A program made the translations under genes and the position numbers. The notes below the pieces were generated by a model. That model was not told the origin of the DNA. It did not search any database and saw nothing but the letters and a program-made list of their open reading frames with translations. From the NCBI GenBank assembly GCA_024691015.1, contig JAILOD010000093.1:1-43403 (forward strand): a DNA stretch of 43,403 nt. The letters run 5' to 3'. Source of the stretch: Lachnospiraceae bacterium (GTDB lineage: Bacteria > Bacillota > Clostridia > Lachnospirales > Lachnospiraceae). Shown here in pieces: positions 42,481 to 43,403 of this stretch. Position 1 is the first letter of the stretch, and each line of letters opens with the position of its first letter.

Positions 42481-43403
42481 GCCTTTGCTACCCCCTTCTC
42501 CAATGATCTCTTTCTCATATAAGCCTTAATGGGCGGTGCCTGGATCGCAACGATTATGATAACGATGATGGCCTTAAACACGGGAGCCTGGTCGGTTGAA
42601 ACACCGAGAGCATAAAGTGTTGTTGTAATGGCCTGGATCGTATAAGCACCGATAATAGAACCTGCCAGATTGAATTTACCTCCGCCAAGGCTGTTTCCGC
42701 CGAGCGCAACAGCCAGGATGGCATCCATTTCGTAATAAAGACCTATGTTGTTTGAGTCAGCAGATGTAATTCTGGATGAATTAACCAATCCTGCAACACC
42801 CGCAAACAAACCGCAGATAAGATAGGTTAAGAAGATGATCTTCTTGGAATTAAGACCTGCTATACGGCTTGCCTTTGCGTTAATACCAACAGACTGTATA
42901 TACATACCCATTGATGTTTTGCTGAGTACTATTGCCACAATAGCTATGCAGACAGCTGCCATTACGATAGGTGTTGGTATGGGTCCCATAAATCCACCGA
43001 AAAATCCGAAGGAATCATTTCTTACATAAACAATAAGGTCGTTACAAAGAAGAAGACCTATTGCTCTTGCCGCAGAAAACAGGATCAGTGTCGCAACCAT
43101 CGGCTGAATACCCAGATAGGCCACCAGAGTTCCGTTGAAGGCACCGCATAAGGCTCCCATTGCGAAGGCTGCAAGAACGCCCACGATAAGGGGAACAGCC
43201 AGCTCGTTTGTTGATGAAACTCCGTAACCTGCAAGAAGCATACAACAGAAAGCAGATGAGAGACTCATTACAGATCCTACCGAAATATCGGTTCCTGCCG
43301 ATGAAGAAACAACCAGTGTCATACCGAGGGCAAGGATCGCTACCTCACTTCCTCTGTTTAAGATATCGATTATACGGCCGTAGAGAATGGTTCCGTTACT
43401 TGT
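42477..43403 (-). CDS. Sugar ABC transporter permease, YtfT-like, 5' end beyond the window
   Basis: Permease partner of the YjfF-like protein. The reading frame stays open to the last base of the window; I read 27 further codons upstream of the first internal ATG at 43322, with a permease-like ILYGRIIDILNRGSEVAILA. At least 309 residues are present and the N-terminus is missing. Signatures are VVSSSAGTDISVGSVMSLS, LVAYLGIQPMVATLILF, GINAKASRIAGLNSKKI and AVALGGNSLGGGKFNLAGSI. The ATPase gene is expected just outside the right edge. The substrate is probably a furanose or related sugar, judged from the YtfQ-like partner. Confidence 0.91.
   Translation of the reverse strand, partial: TSNGTILYGRIIDILNRGSEVAILALGMTLVVSSSAGTDISVGSVMSLSSAFCCMLLAGYGVSSTNELAVPLIVGVLAAFAMGALCGAFNGTLVAYLGIQPMVATLILFSAARAIGLLLCNDLIVYVRNDSFGFFGGFMGPIPTPIVMAAVCIAIVAIVLSKTSMGMYIQSVGINAKASRIAGLNSKKIIFLTYLICGLFAGVAGLVNSSRITSADSNNIGLYYEMDAILAVALGGNSLGGGKFNLAGSIIGAYTIQAITTTLYALGVSTDQAPVFKAIIVIIIVAIQAPPIKAYMRKRSLEKGVAKA

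Noticed and set aside
1-43403. CRISPR arrays, insertion sequences, prophage or integration sites
   Set aside because: No repeat-spacer pattern, transposase, integrase or flanking direct repeats were seen. The tRNA-Arg is intact, with no adjacent integrase or duplicated 3' end.

Overview
The window reads as a chromosomal segment from a Gram-positive Firmicute, most likely of the Lachnospiraceae (Butyrivibrio or Roseburia-like). This rests on gene content (PgcA-type phosphoglucomutase, DUF1846 protein, aldo/keto reductase with a ferredoxin tail, periplasmic-sensor GGDEF proteins, YtfQ-type sugar transporter), on strong AGGAGG ribosome binding sites, and on promoters with an extended -10 element. 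It is inference; no phylogeny was run. There is no gene-free stretch longer than about 210 bases.

Region 1 (1-23125, all minus strand) is a large cell-surface polysaccharide locus. In transcription order it runs: rfbB, rfbA, a membrane-anchored GH25 glycosidase, rfbC, an ABC exporter (wzm, then wzt with a C-terminal carbohydrate-binding domain), a methyltransferase/kinase-like fusion, two large glycosyltransferases, a second promoter, pgcA, a GT-C membrane glycosyltransferase, two polyprenyl-phosphate-sugar synthase-like GT2 enzymes flanking a GtrA flippase, an AglD/MprF-type membrane protein, a second APH-like kinase, two more GT2 enzymes, and a polyprenyl-phosphate hexose-1-phosphate transferase cut by the left edge. 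The likely plan is a dTDP-sugar (probably rhamnose) glycan built on undecaprenyl phosphate in the cytoplasm, end-modified, exported by Wzm/Wzt and decorated outside the membrane. No rfbD lies in the window.

Region 2 (23126-24350) is a divergent promoter region and a plus-strand GT2/TPR glycosyltransferase that ends in a terminator whose loop contains the stop codon.

Region 3 (24395-39099, minus strand) is a tightly spaced run of mixed genes. It starts with a 1539-residue hybrid histidine kinase carrying an ECF-S-like membrane domain, followed by trpF, DUF1846, two paralogous GGDEF sensor proteins, a PfkB-family hexose-phosphate kinase, purC, an atypical phosphohexomutase and an Fe-S aldo/keto reductase.

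Region 4 (39271-43403, minus strand) holds a tRNA-Arg(ACG) with its own promoter and terminator. Upstream of it is the distal part of a YtfQ/YtfT/YjfF-type sugar ABC transporter operon that ends with a GNAT gene; the operon continues past the right edge.

The most noteworthy items are a possible WbdD/Wzt-like chain-capping and export system in a Gram-positive organism, a set of tandem-GT proteins in which opposite domains have decayed, and the ECF-S/propeller/hybrid kinase upstream of two c-di-GMP synthase-like sensors.
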